Shown here one piece after another: positions 1-14,060 of a DNA stretch of 64,000 nucleotides. A program made the position numbers and the translations under genes. Under the pieces are notes generated by a model that searched no databases, was not told where the DNA came from, and worked only from the letters and a program-made list of their open reading frames with translations. Where the stretch lies: positions 11,141,613 to 11,205,612 of the forward strand of contig NC_133223.1 in assembly GCF_040436345.1 (NCBI RefSeq), given 5' to 3'. Positions within the stretch are counted from its first letter, which is position 1. Every line of letters starts with the position of its first letter. Origin of the DNA: Pagrus major. Lineage: Eukaryota; Chordata; Actinopteri; Spariformes; Sparidae.

Positions 1-2640
1 TCACTATGACTAATCAAACAACAGCGTCTGTTTTCTCTCTCAGTACTTGGAAAGCTGATGAGACTCAATGGAGGGACCAGGGGAAAATGATTCCCAGTGT
101 CTCCCTTAACATGTCTGTTGCCAAGTGGTTCGGCTCCTTATGGTTCAGCTCTCCAAAAATTTTTCATGGTCTGTTAACATTATCCCTCAATTAACTCTAA
201 CTTAACTCAGACCATACATCACCCTCCCTCCCACCAGTCTCTTTCGCTCTTTTGCTGGCTTAAACTACAGCTGCACCTACTGGCAACACAGAGGCACATT
301 CTGAGTGCAGCTCCATGTCTCTGCTATTCACCTACTGAATGATATTTGACCTAAGATGACTATGAAACAGAGCAATACGTAAAACAGTGCTATAGAAAGT
401 TTGTCTGCTGTTTCATTTCTAACAGTATTTCTCCTTTGTGCATATTCAAACATCCATAAAAATCCAAATAAAATTGGCCCTCTTGACTGGAAGGCTAAAA
501 GTGTCACACAGCTATCACATTTCTCCCAGCGCAGCTAACAAGCATCAACTTAACTGCTGCTTTTCCTTCATTTTCCAGCTCTCCTGCCCTTTCTTCATCA
601 AACACAAAGCCATGTCTTCCTCTGCCATTTTGCACTTTGAAACGGTGTGAAGGGCAGGGTTCAGAGGTTAAAGAGAAGTTCTTTTCACACTCCCACGCCT
701 GCCCCTGCTTCACAGAGCAGCACTACAGGTGCAGGGTGTCTCTGAAACAACTTAACGGCCTCCTGCCTCCAAGGAAAGACCTCTGCGAGAAAAAAAACAT
801 ACACTCCTAATTGTTCCCTGCTCTGTGCCAATGACCGGCCAAAACACTCCTTGTTATTGCATCTTTACACGGTATTTTTCCAGTCATAACGGCTGACAGA
901 GGGGTTGGTGCGAGTTCACAGTCCCCCCTTTATGACAGTAACTCCTCCTGTCACCTGCTTTCATATGGCAGGGGTGTTAGCGTATGGTGAGAGACTCCGG
1001 TTGACACTGCTGACATGGCTGGACTTAATGAGGACTGATGGGAGCCTGTCAGTGGAGCGACACATTAAGCAGCCTTGTCATAGATCAGCCGAGTCAAGTT
1101 TTATGCAAAAGCAGGCCGTGCATTTACTTGGAGATGACCTTCCGAAGTTCACTGGAAGTCTTGCAGATGCAGAGCTAGGTCGGGTTTAATTTTTCAACTC
1201 TGGGATGCAGAGATTGTTGAGTGCAGCACACACAGTGCATGCACGTATGCATGCAAAGTTATAAACACACAGTCCAGCTCTCTTTCTCTCACACACTTCC
1301 TCTAAATTTCACCAGAAAAAGTTCAGCTACAGGGTACAGCATATTATTTCTAAGTACTGAGAAGTCATTACAGTTTGGACTCAGAAAGCCAGCACTGCTT
1401 TGCACATCCCTCCTGTGAATACAAATACTTAAAAACGCTGAATGCGAAGTGAGTTTGTTAAGGTAAACAGAAAAGTGATTTGGTTTGCATGAGTAAAAGC
1501 TTTGGGTAAAGCTCTGTGGCCTTGCTGAGTCTGTGGGAGTTGGGATGATAAAAAAAAGTCTTTGAGGAATCAACACACGGAGAAAAGAAAGAAGATGGAT
1601 GAGGATGGATTGTGTCTCCGCGGATTTAATATATACTCTCATAAACAGAAAAATAAACAAAACTAAAGAATTACATATTCAGATACTGTCTCTACCAAGG
1701 CAACATTACAGATAAGGTGTGTTTTAGAAATATAATGACTTGACAGAGCAACTTTTTGAATCATTGTATTGTACCTGTGGATTTCCAGTTGCCAATATAA
1801 GCAGAGACCACATCTAATAAATCTACAATCAAAATTGGGAATCAAATGTTGATTTGTCAGATACTAAAGTAACTATTTACTTTCAGCTTTGACATATTTA
1901 GAACACATTTGAAGCTATTCATCAAATGCAGATGTTAACTTTTTAAACACAGGCCTCCTCAGTTTCATGGAGTCCCTTAACGTCATAATTCTTAAGAATC
2001 ACTCCATTTAAACTGGAAATGAGGGGGGCTCCACGCTGCAGCCCTCCAAAATAGTCATATATTCCCGTCAAGACTAACATGGAGTTATTTGCTCATTTGT
2101 CTGAATTGTTAGAATAATTTGTGTGAATGTGCTTTTATACCTCCCCAGTGGTCCATAAATCACCAACAGCTCTTTGTGGCCCACCAACATAATTTGTTTC
2201 CTTTTGTTTATCCCACTTTAGTCACTCAAAGCTTGATTCATAGCGAGACAAATCTTACTCGCAGAATTTGTCACGTAGTCAGTTTGAATATATTTTGTGC
2301 AGTAAATTTCCTTTTAAATGTATTACTCAAAGCTACAGCACCACCAGTCGGATTTGAAATTTGATGACTTTGGTGGCGATCCGAGTCCTATTTCACTTCA
2401 GCAGTCCCACAGACGGATCTAACCCTAAATTCACCCATTCAGACTGCGAAGACGACAATAATAAATTACAAGAAGGAAACATCCGCTTCAACTTTGTATG
2501 CTATTGTTGTATTGAGAGAAACTGTGCTCTACAGCAACATTTATTCAGAAAATGACTTCCACTCAGCACCTGATTTGTGCACATGGCTGCTGCCAGGAAA
2601 TGAAGTAAATTAACTCAAGGTGCAATCTTTTTAACAACTT
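1..2640. other. Gene desert, nothing recognised
   Basis: AT-rich non-coding sequence. Short open frames on both strands carry no domain, no codon bias and no convincing splice sites. Confidence 0.5.
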
Positions 2641-3100
2641 TGAGGTACTTGTACTTCACTTGAGTACTTCCATTTTCTTCTACTCTATACTACCACTTCC
2701 AGGCAAAAATTGTACTTTTTACTCCACTACAGTACATTTATTTGATAACTTTGGTTGCTTCTTTGCTATTTTGATTGCATGCTGTAGCGCATTTTTTAAT
2801 AAAACATTTTTTATCGGCATCAGATAAAAAAATACAACACTTATTCTGATAATCAAAAAAATGCTGAATATCGGATGTGACCCATAGTTGGCCACAGGAA
2901 TACATACATGTTAATATACATGTACATGTATGTCTAATTTACTTCTACTTTGATACTTTGGTACATTTAATATCAGATATTTCAAGACTTTTACTAAAGT
3001 ACTGTTCGTATGGGTGACTTTCACTTTTACCAAAGTAATATTTTCACACAATATCTTTACTTTCACTGAAGTATGACTTTTGGGTACCTTAAATAACACT
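2641..3100. repeat. Decayed 'tacttgagta' dispersed repeat
   Basis: Repeated TACTT/AAGTA motifs (CTTGAGTACTTCCATTTTCT, TACTCCACTACAGTACATTT) at the left and mirrored motifs (AAGACTTTTACTAAAGTACT, CTTTCACTGAAGTATGACTT) at the right suggest a non-autonomous DNA element with sub-terminal inverted motifs. A related stretch is at 25817-25870. Confidence 0.55.
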
Positions 3101-3235
3101 GCTGCTGGGTGAACAAGAAATAATGACCAAGTTAGTTGAGTGTCAGCACAGCAAGGACACAAAAGGTCTGCTACATTTCTTGCCAAAACAAAACTAAAAA
3201 CTGCATCCTTGTAGGATCACTTTGAATTTTTTTTT

Positions 3236-3465
3236 CACTTGTGTCTGTTTGTTGGTTGGTTGGTTTGTCAGAAGGAGTACACAAAGAGTGCTGAATTGAT
3301 TTCCATGAAATTTGGATGGGGGATGGGTCTCGGGCCAGGAATTATTTTCTCACTTTCTTAACATGGTGTGATATTTGATCTGATATTGTATTAGGCTTGA
3401 CTGAACCGGAGGGGACTGTTGGGCCATGGTGGAGGTAAGCGTTCTAGACTGCCATTTTAATTGGG
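3236..3465 (+). repeat. Dispersed repeat, LINE/SINE-tail type, copy 1
   Basis: Contains GATTTCCATGAAATTTGGAT, GGGGGATGGGTCTCGGGCCA, TTTCTCACTTTCTTAACAT and ends GTTGGGCCATGGTGGAGGTA AGCG..CTAGACTGCCATTTTA. The same blocks occur in the same order at 31475-31763. I recognise the ending as common in fish genomes but cannot name the family securely. Confidence 0.75.
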
Positions 3466-6400
3466 ATTTCATTGGGTTCCACTAGCATTTGCTAAAGAGC
3501 AAACAAAGCAGATACAGTTTGAGCAGAGAAGAATTTGATCACCTCGCTCTAACACTGTGCAGCAGTTGCAGATGTGTGCATGAATTGATTTTCCATCTAA
3601 GGTAGTTAGGCAGTCCTCTCCTTCCTCTCGCCATAAATCAGTCTGCACAGTTTTCAAGAAATTAAGCTGGTAACATTTTTACAGCTGTTATAGTCTACCA
3701 TAATGCCATAAATATTTATTCACAAATTTCACATTGAGGTAAAAATGAGAATGAACAATAAATGTGTCCAATCCTAATTAAAAAAATAGGATTGTTTAAG
3801 TGGATACCAATGTATTTAATTGTAAAACTATAATATATCATCACATGTTTAATTATTTGGCCTCTGTAATAACAACTGTTAGACCTTATTTAATTATTAA
3901 AACTTCTAAATTTAAGAATAATTATTTGGCAACACATTCTGCTCAACTTCACCGGCACTTTGTTGTCTGGCAGAGTTAATAACATTCTGTCCTCACTAAT
4001 GTCACAATGACTCAAGCCTGTATTTGGTATTCAGACAGCTTCAGGATTTTTTCCGTCTCCAAAGCAGACAAATTTGAATCTATCATCTCTCTGAGCATGT
4101 GCAGTTCTGTGTGTCGGTGTGTGTGTGTGAGACATAAAGAGAGAAAACTATTCCAGTATAGCTGCAAGAGTGGGAAAACAATTGTTCCTGACTGATTTTC
4201 CCCTAACCCCGTAATGAAGCCCATGTGTACGACTGGCCTTTCAACAAGCTGCAAATCTGTGCCCGGCCTACTCTCCACTTGATTAAAGCAACAGCCACTC
4301 ACCTGCTCCTCATTAGCCTGGACCAGGAACAGACCCAGCCAAATAAGTTAGCACCTGTATGTTCCAATTCGGCATGCCTTCTACATGTATGTAATATTTG
4401 TGTGTATTAAGCTGACAGCCTTATAAATGATGGGATGGATTTAGCCACGGTGTTGCTGCTGTGTGTTGTGAGAGAGAGATGAAGAGAGATGGATGTGTGG
4501 AAGCGAAAAAAGGCCACGGGTGGAGAAATAGCAGGGACGTGTTCTGTGTTTTTCGGGTTGGTGGAGATAGATGAGGGACTGGACTTGGAAACACTCATTA
4601 GCCATAATCAGGGTCCCTAAAGGAGAGCAGATGGTGGCATGGAGGAAAGAAAATAGGAATTGCTTTACTAAAGATATAAATGTGCATGCATGAATGCAAA
4701 AGAAACACACAAAATGAGCAAAAGATAAAGAACATAGACTCCAACGATTGTTTCAAGATCATTCAGAATTATCGTACATACCCAATGTGAATATATTTAA
4801 TGCTAAATGTGTTCAGACATCACAGAACCCTAAAGGGCATTGTGTGGGATGGGATCATCAGAGCACTGTTGTTTCTGTCTGGTTCCTGCTCACCAGTGAC
4901 TTCTCTGACCTCTGCCTGCTCTGAATGGATGCATATTAACACTCCAGGCTCTCAGCAACATTTAACCAATTTGGCAAATTATCTGCGAGGCCACTTTTAT
5001 AGGGCTTTCTTATTACTCAGACGGAGGGGGAGTGGAAGGAGAGAAAGATAGAGAGACTTGATGAAGGGATATGGGCACGGAGAGCCTGCTCCCATTTGCA
5101 TACATTACCAGTGCTTCGCCTTTCCCAGAGTCCCGTGGAGGAAGCACCTGTTAGCCTCCCACAATCTTCCCCCTCCACCCCTCTCTCGCTGTTCTTTCAT
5201 CCCTCCATCACTGTAGCTTCTCTGCCTCGACCCCCAAGAATCACCCTGCGAGCAGGTGTTCTCCGTCAAACAGCCAGCAGAGAGGGAGAAACTCAAAGAG
5301 AGGGAGCTGACCAGGAGGCCAAACTGAGCCCATGCATGGGAAGGGGAAGGCCTGGTGCTGGGACCCCCTCCAGCAGGGGTAACACTGCACCCTGCCTGGT
5401 CCAGGTGTTTGATACCATCACTTCTTATTTACCACGTGTGGACATACAGTTGTTCCTCAGGCTTCGACTCAAAACAAATTGCTGGAGCGGTGGGTTTGTA
5501 AAAGAGATGTCTGTTCTGTCGGCGGAGGGGTTAAAGTTAATTTGATCGGGCATGTGTACTCTGGGCGAGGAGCAGAGAACATCTGCATTCAGTGGCATGG
5601 CCCCATTTGTTGCAATTTTGGGTCTCATTTCCATTTGCAAGAGAGATAACTGCTCGCATATGGAAGCAATAGATAGAAAAGGTCAATGCAATTTCTTTCA
5701 CCGGGGGGACGAGGCAGGGAGAAAAACCCTTGTGCAGTAATCTCAGTTGGCATAGGAAGAAACAAAAATCTGGGGTTTGGGGGAAAGGAATTTCTTTTTC
5801 AGTGCAGTGATTCCTTGATTCCTTTACCAGCCAGTAACACTCCCACACCCCTTCCAAACCCACTCCAATCACTCCTATTATCGCTGATTGGATTGTGACA
5901 TGATGTTGTGGAGTTCCTACATGTTTTAGCTCTCCGTGGGAGTAGCAAATGGCACACTGATAATAAATTAGAAAAGGATACAGCATATTAGTCATCCCGT
6001 AATACAGTCAAATGTGGAAAGTAAGGCTTTAATGTAGCTAAATTAAGAAAATCTAACATTACAGTGGTTTATTGTTTGTAGATACAACCTTGTGGGGATA
6101 GGAGCAGTCAGACTCTAGATTTACTGTAAGTCTATTTATTGACATTCAGGCCCACACACAGAAATTGCCCCTGGAAAGGTCCAGTGAATAGGTCCTCCCA
6201 AAAAAGTTAATTTCTCCGGTTGTGTGGATTTTTAGTATTTATTTTAGTAATGGCGATTATTTTGGGTGAAAATAAAATGTGGTTATTATTGCTTATATCA
6301 GGATGAACATTATTATAGCTGGCCCCCTTAAGGGCAGCCCTGTTAAAAATGTAAAACAATTTTTTTACATATTTTAAAATGACACAAAAATGTAAACAGT

Positions 6401-6559
6401 AACACTCCTCTCTCTCCCTCTTAAGCTTTTTAAAATTTAATTTAACCAAATCAAATGACAAAATGACACACAGACACTGTTTTCCAATTCTACCATCTCT
6501 ATTGACAGAAAAGCATCATTTGTCATTGCTTTCCAAGACTGTTCCAAATAACTCTTTAA
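3466..6559. other. Gene desert, nothing recognised
   Basis: Non-coding. The frame at 5096-5545 (149 codons) is low-complexity Ser/Pro/Arg-rich sequence over a C-rich stretch and resembles no protein I know. Confidence 0.45.
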
Positions 6560-6830
6560 AAACAAATCAGTTTTACGATGTGACAGCACTATGGTCACGG
6601 TTTGGTTTGGTTTAGACACAAACCCGACTTGGTTTTGGGAAATATCGTGTTTTGGGTGAAAATGTCTATTTGGTTAGGGAACCCTTGTCATCACATTTAC
6701 AATAATACTAACGAAGCTAAGGTTATGGAACGATTGCGGTCATGGCTAAAAAAAAAAAAACCCTGACTGTTGGTCGGAAACAGGACACAAACAGTAGTGT
6801 CTTGTTCCCGGGATAATTCCTACAACTGCT
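6560..6830. repeat. Decayed dispersed repeat, copy 1
   Basis: The stretch GGTTTGGTTTGGTTTAGACA ... GGTTTTGGGAAATATCGTGT ... CTGACTGTTGGTCGGAAACA resembles a widespread teleost repeat. A likely reverse-orientation relative is at 37790-37900 (AATCACGATCTTTCCCTAAC CAAAG and GCTTAAACCTAATCACAG). Confidence 0.4.
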
Positions 6831-7379
6831 AGAGGTCTTTGTCACTTGATTGTAAACATATGTTGTTGTGGGACACTTGCTGAAATGACTGACACTGTCA
6901 TTCTTCTTTGGAGGACAGTCTCACTCTCAGTCAATATATGAAGTCTAATTTCAAGCATCAAATCTGTCATTTGTGTTTTATGCTATGAGTTATTTTTTTG
7001 TTTGTGAAGTATTGAATTTAAGCATGGGAGTAGGAGTAAGGGGTCCATGCAGCAAGGGGACTGATGGGTGGAGCAGGGGAATTCTTGCATGTAAAGAAGA
7101 AGCAGAAGGCAACCAGTATATTGGTCAGTCACATGGATTAAACATGCAAGTTGAATAACATCAAATGGAGCTGCATCACAAAATCCCTCAGTAGGCACCA
7201 GTAGACTTGCTGTTAGTCATTCACGTCTTTCCCCACATGAAAACCTGACTAACTAACGGAAAACTCCGGGCACAAACTCCAGACATCATTATGTTGCAGA
7301 CGATAACTTCACAACATGTCGCACAATAATCAAAACAAGGGCCAATCTAATCTTCATACACACATGTCTATGGACGATT

Positions 7380-7800
7380 CCAATCTTCTCTTTCATACGA
7401 CTCGGCCTAAACTCAATACACTCAATCCACGCAGCTCTGAAAATCCCCTAATAAGGCAAGTTAAACCCCGAGCTTGCAACTGATATGAAGTCACCAGAGA
7501 GCAATTACGCTTTAGCTTGATAGTTAGCAAAGGACCAGAGGAATGTCTTTTTTCCCCTCATAATGCCAGGACTTTGGAGACTAATCTAATTGAGTGTCTT
7601 TTTTGTGTGTGATTATTTATGATTAGAAAGTGTTAGTGGAAAATCTGGAGGAGATATCTGGAAATAGGGGGTGTTTGATGCGGATCAGTGTTGTGCCGCT
7701 CTCCCTGATTAATTATGTCCGGAACGTCTAATGGCTGCCTCTGCTTGGGAGGGGTTGCCTCTCACAAAGACAAAAGCCCCCAAACTTTTTAAGTGTTCTT
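7380..7800. promoter_or_regulatory. Candidate conserved non-coding element
   Basis: Balanced-composition sequence without simple repeats, with homeodomain-type cores (ATTAATTA, TAATTGA, ATTACG) and long mixed-composition words. This is the texture of vertebrate enhancers in gene deserts. Conservation cannot be tested here. Confidence 0.3.
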
Positions 7801-8948
7801 TGAATTAAAATGGCTTCTGAAGAACTGAGTAATTCCTTGTTGTAAATTTTGAGCTGCGTTTGGGTTCAGACAAACTGATTTATGTCAGTGAAAGAAAGAA
7901 ATTGCAAGAAGGAAAAAGAAAATTCCCATCTTGGCAACTGCCTTGTTTTCTATCAGTGATCCATTGAATATTATCATTGGATTGTTTCCTTGAAACATCT
8001 GTTCTGGGTGTGCAGTGTGCCTGTACCCCTCCGTGTGACTTAGCCTCCCGTCTCCTCACCAGTGCCCCCTGAAGCCCTCATTTCCTGTTGGCAGTCGGCG
8101 GAATTGAATGAAGGACACGGCTAGGGGCCTCTTGGGGCCCGGATTAGGGCCTGCAAGAGCACAGACATCTCCATCCATCAAAAATCAAACTGACTCAGGG
8201 ACCCATTCAATCCGAGCAGCACTGATGAATAATGTCCCTGAAGTCAAAGCAGGTGCTTTTTATTTTTCTTCAAGGAACATGAGCGCTGCAGTTGAGACAA
8301 GGGTACAGTTGAGATAATGGTTTCAGCTGTAAGAACATTTTCACCACAAACAGTGGAACAATGGCACTCCTCCACCATGTATAGGGAGCGTGGGTTAGTT
8401 TGAACCTCGGGGTAGGACTGTGCCCAAGAGCTGACAGAGAGGCGACTGTGTGTGCTGAGAGAGAGCTCATTAAGAGGACCCATGTGTGTTTAACAGATAC
8501 CAAGGGCTCTCTTTCTTCCAATAACAACTCATTAATGAAGGTTTGTGTGTGTAAAGGAATTAGAGTGGCTGTAGTCATGAATCATGAGACACATCAGTCT
8601 TGTGTTATTGATCAGATCCCAAACAGCAGGCTGACAAAGATAAACACAGCAGCAATGTGAGAAGCAGGAAGAACAACAGCTGTTCATATACGTCCATTTA
8701 TCCCAATGCTTTCATGAATTACTATTGAATGGCTCTTATGATTGACTTTCTACCCAATAACAAGATTATCCTGAATGGCCTCATAATGCATTTTGTAACT
8801 CCCTTTGAATTAGTTTATTAATGATAATGTGATGGTGTGGTTTTACATGTCATTTACAAGTCATTCAATTCAAGAAGCATATTTTAAATCACTGCTAAGA
8901 TGCCATCCATCAAAACTTACCAGTTTAAAGGGAAAGGTTATATTAGCC

Positions 8949-9121
<173 letters not shown>

Positions 9122-9734
9122 AGGTTAAAGGGAAAGGCCAGTCTGTGGCTCTCAGTTATTCTTAAAAATATGACAAAATTATCTAAAAACAGCTGTTAGC
9201 AAGTGTTACTGAAACAGGACGAAAAGGAATAAATATGTAGTATTTACAGTGGCTGAACATTGTATTGTATGTGGGACTGACTGAAAATATTATCTTAATA
9301 TACTATATATAATCTATATATCTATGTATATATATATATATTTTAACAATTTTCTTTAATTCAGATTACTTTTGTGATATAGCAACGTATTCTGATGAAA
9401 CAGTTTGCAAGTATGCATATAATAAATTAATAAATACAGAACATTTAAGGTTTTGAGGATTTTTTAACCTAGTAGTGCTATGGAGCTGTTTTTCAATGAG
9501 TGGGTCCCTGTTGTTTGTCTCGTGCAAATGCACCAGGATGCACATGCATGCGCATATACTGCTGACATGATACTTATTCCTGCTATTGATTTCACAAAGT
9601 TCCCCTGATCTACAGGTGATAGTAATGTGCCAAAAAAATGCAGCAGTGTGGCAACAAAGGCAGGAAGGAGGGGGACTGTTTACTAGTAAACACGGATGTA
9701 AATAATGCTGGATTTATGCTGTATTGGTGAGTAA

Positions 9735-9900
9735 CACTATACTATAGACTGTAAATGGTGGATGGAGCCACTGTGTCATCACCCATTGGTTTGTGCACTC
9801 TCATTTTGAACCTTCGAGTGTGGCATTATGGCCTTTGCCATCTTGGTTTCATTGGAGCCAGAAGATGTGAGGGTGGACCTGGATAGGATGCTCTAAATGA
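9735..9900. repeat. Dispersed teleost repeat fragment
   Basis: TATAGACTGTAAATGGTGGA TGGAGCCACTGTGTCATCAC CCATTGG and the following GCC..CATCTTGG..GGAGCCAGAAG closely resemble a repeat found throughout teleost genomes. Only one copy is in this window, so this rests on recognition, not on internal comparison. Confidence 0.5.
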
Positions 9901-12479
9901 TACCATAATTGTGAACATCATTCTGTTCGTCCATTATTTATTCTGTCCATGCTGCATAAACTTTTGTTTGTTTACAAGAAAACTCTACAGGGCCCTTTTA
10001 AACTCAAAGAAGTTTAGTTTAGTTTAGAGTATACAGACTGATTTGTGTACATAACTTTTAATGACAGCTTATGCACAGGATGTTTAGTTATTGGGCTAAA
10101 ACCATCTGCTAAAACATGCAAACACTGGTTTGATCCTGAAGGGAAAATAATACAGCACCAGTTGTCCTAAACTCCATCTATGGAGTTAAACTTGACCTAA
10201 AGTCCTTTGACACATCTGTACTTGTGTAATTGCCCCAGCCCATGTGATATTTTAGGAGGAAACAAGCACATGCACTTTCAACACCACAACAACAAAGCAC
10301 ACAGATTCAGAGTTGGTGGATGGGGATTGAGTGTCTCAGATGGTTAAACTGGAAGCAAACATACGTACATGAGGGAGAGAGAGAACGAGTTTAGAGTAAT
10401 CAGTTATCACGGCTGTGATTTATGGCCTGTTTTCACGTTAAACATGTTATGTGTACAATGACAACACCCCAGTTTATTGAAAAAATACCTGCCTGCTTAA
10501 AATAAAGAAGTGTTCCATTTTTCCCCTCTTCAAAGAATCTGGTTTGCTGCGGGGGAGGAAACGCAATTATAGAACAATAATAACATCTAAATGTAAAAAA
10601 GGGGGAGAAATGTGGCTCTCTGTGGGGGAGGGGGTTGGTTAATGGGCACTCAGCTTGGTATTCCTGTCTGTGAGATTTACATTTGCTGCCCAGTCGATTC
10701 TGGAGTTCTCCAACTCATCCCGGTCCGTGCAGCTTCCTGCATGTTATTACCTATGGAAAGGTACCTACTTTTTTATTAAGTTCTTTACAGAGCGTTGGAC
10801 AAAGGGAAAAACTAGTTTAACGGCTTGCTAAGTCAAGGCACGGCCCCACAAGATTCCACTACTTCTCCGAGAATGTCTGGAAATGGGAAACATGTGTGCT
10901 TTGATGGCACTGATTCTTTTTATTATTAGTTTGTTTTGAATTAGGCTTGTGATTGCAGGATCCTGGGAGGCTTTCACTCTCCATTAAAATGTTGATTTGA
11001 CAGAATACACCACATTTTGGATTGGTGCCTTTGCTCACATTAAAAGTCGAGCTTTTGTTATTGCAAACGATCTTACTAAAGTAATTTGATACTATATTGA
11101 TACTTATTGAGAAATTCTCCTTTCCCCTAGACGTTTAACAGGGAGGTCAGGGGTTAGCAGCAGTGTGATCAGACTCAGTATGATAAACAGAAACTGAAAT
11201 TATCTAGCCACGTAAGAACTCAACTGTAGTAGCACCTAAAGCTATGTTTTTATCCAAACCCAAAGGGCGTGTGCAAAGCAGGACTTAAGTTGCCTGAGCA
11301 ACAGCACATTTGCCCCCTTCAGCTGAGCTGCCCCTGTGTAGGAAAAGATTTATATTTTCACTGTTGTCGCTACATAAATTCAAGTAGGCCATAAGTGCTG
11401 AAGTTTAAACAAATAAAATTGCCATATTATACAAATTGTATTACTTTTTCACAGGCATGCCTCCTCGGGACATAGAGATGGGGCATTCTGGAGCAGTAAA
11501 CAAAAAAAAGGTGACCTACAGCGATGCCCTATGACCCTTGAGACCTTGTTGCCAGACCCTAGAATCTTGGTATTTCTGCATGAGTGAGGGTTCTGCGTGA
11601 GTCATTTGAAGTTGTGGATATGATTGACGACAAATGGTATAACCAATAGGATGCCCTGTGAATAAAAGGCTCCACATATGCCTCAGAGCAATGTGCAGCT
11701 TATCACATCTTGCAATATTGTGCTATATTATGCTATTGCATGAGCCAGCTAGCTAGCTAGCCACTGCCTTATTACTGTAAGTGTCTGACAGAAAATACTA
11801 ACAAAGTACTCAAAATACAAGTACAAAGTATAACATACTCATCAAAATAGATGAGAAGAAGGACTTTGCCACGACATTAATTACTTATTTAATTCTGCAA
11901 TCTAATTCTAATCTCACCGATCATGTGACTGGCTTGTGCAGTGTGATTCATCAAACGGTAAAATTAGAAATTGTTAAATGCTCACAGTGCCAAATCAATC
12001 TCTTATCAAGAGACCACTATCATATTGTACTGTACTTAGGTAAAAGTTACTACCTCAAATGCCCATTTCTGGTAGAGATGCATGCTGAAGACTGAACCTC
12101 CCCCCCCCAAAAAAAACATGCCCAATACATGAGCTAGCCAGCGTGATAAAATCAAATATTTCAAAGTTTTTCACTAAATACCTCGATAACACTAGTGCAA
12201 CAATATTGTAGGGATGACTATTGGTAATTTAACAAAATATGAACACGATTAGATTTTTGATGAATAGTCATTAGTAATGTGAATATAATGAGTAAATGGG
12301 TTAGGGCAAGTATTAGAACACTTCTGCCATATCACAATATAACAATATCCTAAATCCAAGATAATAAATAGTGTTATGATAATGATATAATATTGCTTTA
12401 TTGCCCACCCGTAATTGCCAGGACCATTTATTCTGCTCAGGGTCAGAGGGCAAAACTGTAATCCGTTAAAATAGACAGT
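9901..12479. other. Gene desert, nothing recognised
   Basis: No exon, RNA gene or bounded repeat is seen. Poly(C)/poly(A) short tracts occur near 12100. Confidence 0.45.
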
Positions 12480-13260
12480 AAACATTTCATCTGTGATTGT
12501 TAGAGCTCCTCAAATGGTCTCCAGTGTTGGGCCCTCTCTGATCAGCCGGGCAAATTGTGGCCATGTTGCATCTTATATGCCATTCTTTGCACAATAGCAG
12601 GTAGCCATTCAAAGTGACAGCATGGTCACAGCCAATAAGCCATCGGTGATTGGGCCTCTCAGGGTTGGATTTATTTTAATTCACTAATCCTGTAATGGTG
12701 GAGCCGTGTCTCCCTGGCTGTGGGGCTCCTTACTAAAGGATTGACAGCGCCGAGCCATGGCCAGCCTGTCTCATTGCTTCAGCAGAAAACTACCAGAGCC
12801 ACTAAGCGGTATTTGACTCCTTAAGCTCCTAGAGGACTAAGGTTAGGGGCTGACGGGGGTGCAGGGATAGAGGAAGGATGCAGGGCTGTTGCTCGGTGTG
12901 CTGTTGGTAGTGGTGGTGTTGAGGCCAGGAGGAGGGAGGAGTGGTGTGGTATAAGGACCTAACAGACGAAACATTCACCCAAAAACTGCATCGCATGGAC
13001 TAATGGGGAAATTATTTATGAACTATTTGCAGTGCACCTGAAAATACCTCCAGTGAAATTATGTTTGGCAACCTGAACTGCTTTGAAGTCAATGGAGTGG
13101 CAATAAAAATTAGGCCTTCATTAGAGAGCTGGGCCTTTCAAACTGAATTGGCCCCGTCTCGGCGGGTCAGGGGCATTTAGGCAGCGCTCCGCTTCCTTTA
13201 GCTCTGGCAGCCACAGACACATGGAAGCAATTTTCCTGATTCTCTGCTGTTTTTATGATT
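12480..13260. promoter_or_regulatory. Candidate conserved non-coding element cluster
   Basis: A long stretch of balanced composition without repeats. It includes GCATCTTATATGCCATTCTT and TTTATTTTAATTCACTAATC CTGTAATGG, followed by a GC-richer segment (GGCCCCGTCTCGGCGGGTCA). It looks enhancer-like; this is an impression, not a measurement. Confidence 0.3.
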
Positions 13261-13629
13261 TTCCCCTTTAATTTTTTTTCTCACCACACTGCGCTCCTTT
13301 TATGTTGCATTTAGGAAATTAACACTAACTGACAAATTACTTAGTAAATAAAAAAGGTAGAGCTTTAGATTGTTGAAACCAAGAGTGTTCTTCCAGCAAC
13401 AAATAAATCCTTTTCTAGCTGTTTAGATATGTCATCCCACAGCCTGGCTTTATTTTATCAAGCATATATAATTTTTCAATTGAAATAAATGCAAGACATT
13501 CATCTCCCTTGTGTGCAGTACTTGTGCTGCATGGCCACTCAGAAAACGGTGCACTGAAGAGAGAGAAAAAAAATCACTTGAAGGGATTTGAGGGTCATTT
13601 GCAAGCTGCTTTACGCTTCGGTCAAGCAC

Positions 13630-14060
13630 AAATCTCATTCACAAAAAAATGAAGGCGGCCGACTGAAGTGAAACCGTGTAATCTTCAGAAAGCCAGATGC
13701 CCCAAAGTCCAGGGGACTGTAATCTTCAGAGATGTAAGCTAATTACTTAATCACTTGCATTTGTAAATCTTATTATTGTAAAAGAAATTGCTGCGGTGAT
13801 TAAATTACTGATATTTATCTCCTAATAGTACTGATTAGGAGGTGATGCTAATCTGTCATTCTGAAAGGCTGATATTAACGGCATCAATCTAAGAAAACAA
13901 TAAACACTTAATGTGAAAGAGATGTTTTGTGCACTCGGGGACCAGATGGCCTGGCTTTAGTCTGGAATGTGTAATATTCTGGCCTGCTTGGCTACACCGC
14001 TAATGATGGGAACCACAAACTGTTGACTTATTTAATTGAGTTGTTTTGCCCCATTAACCT
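13630..14060. promoter_or_regulatory. Candidate conserved non-coding element, homeobox-site rich
   Basis: Dense TAATTA/ATTA-type cores (GCTAATTACTTAATCACTTG, TGATTAAATTACTGATATTT, CTGATTAGGAGGTGATGCTA ATCTG). A 17-base motif appears twice about 50 bases apart as GTGTAATCTTCAGAAAG and CTGTAATCTTCAGAGAT. Confidence 0.35.

Noticed and set aside
5096..5545. 149-codon plus-strand frame
   Set aside because: Low-complexity Ser/Pro/Arg composition, no recognised domain, no splice support; chance frame in C-rich DNA.
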